Below are positions 20,232 through 20,402 of a stretch of 20,402 nt of DNA, in pieces; position 1 is the first letter of the stretch, and every line of letters begins with the position of its first letter. The translations under genes and the position numbers were made by a program. Location: assembly GCA_035298385.1 (NCBI GenBank), contig DATGYC010000003.1:1-20402 (forward strand), given 5' to 3'. The notes under the pieces are model-generated. The model had not been told where the DNA came from. It did no database searches and saw nothing but the letters and a program-made list of their open reading frames with translations. The stretch is from DATGYC01 sp035298385 (GTDB taxonomy: Bacteria > Bacillota > Sulfobacillia > Symbiobacteriales > Symbiobacteriaceae).

Positions 20232-20279
20232 ACTAGTTTAACATCAAACGGTTTATTTTGGAATATCTTTTAAACTAGT
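20232..20279. promoter_or_regulatory. Promoter region of the large TPR gene with an inverted repeat
   Basis: A 10-bp perfect inverted repeat, ACTAGTTTAA (20232–20241) and TTAAACTAGT (20270–20279), flanks a 28-nt AT-rich stretch. A minus-strand -10 TAAACT (20240–20235) lies in one arm, with TTCCAA (20263–20258) 17 nt upstream as a weak -35. The placement suggests control by a dimeric regulator. The rest, to 20402, is AT-rich, has no gene, and shows nothing else I can name. Confidence 0.5.
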
Positions 20280-20402
20280 TGAGTTTATCTGTCTTTTGTT
20301 GAGCGAGTGCGAGCGAATGATCTCTTCACAATCTAATACGGAAAAACAGCCATTTAGGTTCGAAGTTTTGGCGAATTTTTTTGTTGCGCCTTGGAACAGG
20401 TC

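Overview
The window looks like chromosomal DNA of a GC-rich, endospore-forming Firmicute (Bacillota). The clues are an alpha/beta-type small acid-soluble spore protein, the acpS–nnr–alr–mazE–mazF gene order known from Bacillus, a ylqG/ylqH-like pair, a FapR-like site ahead of fabI, and strong GGAGG ribosome binding sites with frequent GTG starts. I do not name a genus. I see no transposase, phage gene, CRISPR array or other mobile element. Almost everything reads on the minus strand; only the small gene at 8726 and the gamma-glutamylcyclotransferase-like gene at 18315 read on the plus strand.

Right-to-left region 1–1050 holds stable RNA genes. In transcription order they are a 5S rRNA with its own promoter and terminator, then tRNA-Arg(ACG), a tRNA-Lys(CTT) interrupted by a 65-nt structured insertion, and tRNA-Thr(GGT). 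An rRNA promoter and leader follow, then the first ~30 nt of a 16S rRNA that runs off the left edge. The 5S therefore precedes the 16S.

Region 1075–3516 is a tight operon: fabI, tsaE, tsaB, rimI. It combines the last step of fatty-acid elongation with t6A tRNA modification and ribosomal protein S18 acetylation. Region 3584–7544 carries a CorC/HlyC-type membrane protein and the RNA-binding protein Tex, which has a repeat-rich tail. A rod-like, strongly self-complementary intergenic element lies upstream of tex. Region 7788–8902 has three poorly characterised genes. Region 8969–11712 contains a SulP anion transporter with a palindrome across its promoter, the SASP gene, and a membrane-anchored GAF protein.

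Region 11852–13334 pairs an asparaginase II-family enzyme with aspartate decarboxylase PanD; together they could turn asparagine into beta-alanine for coenzyme A. Region 13442–18157 is one seven-gene minus-strand operon with frequent stop/start overlaps: a FliK-like protein, a FlhB C-terminal-like protein, acpS, nnr, alr, mazE and mazF. Region 18315–20402 holds a GGCT-like enzyme and two tetratricopeptide-type proteins behind their own promoters.

The most unusual item is the interrupted tRNA-Lys gene. The next most unusual are the rod-like element at 7645–7761 and the stand-alone 5S gene ahead of the 16S.
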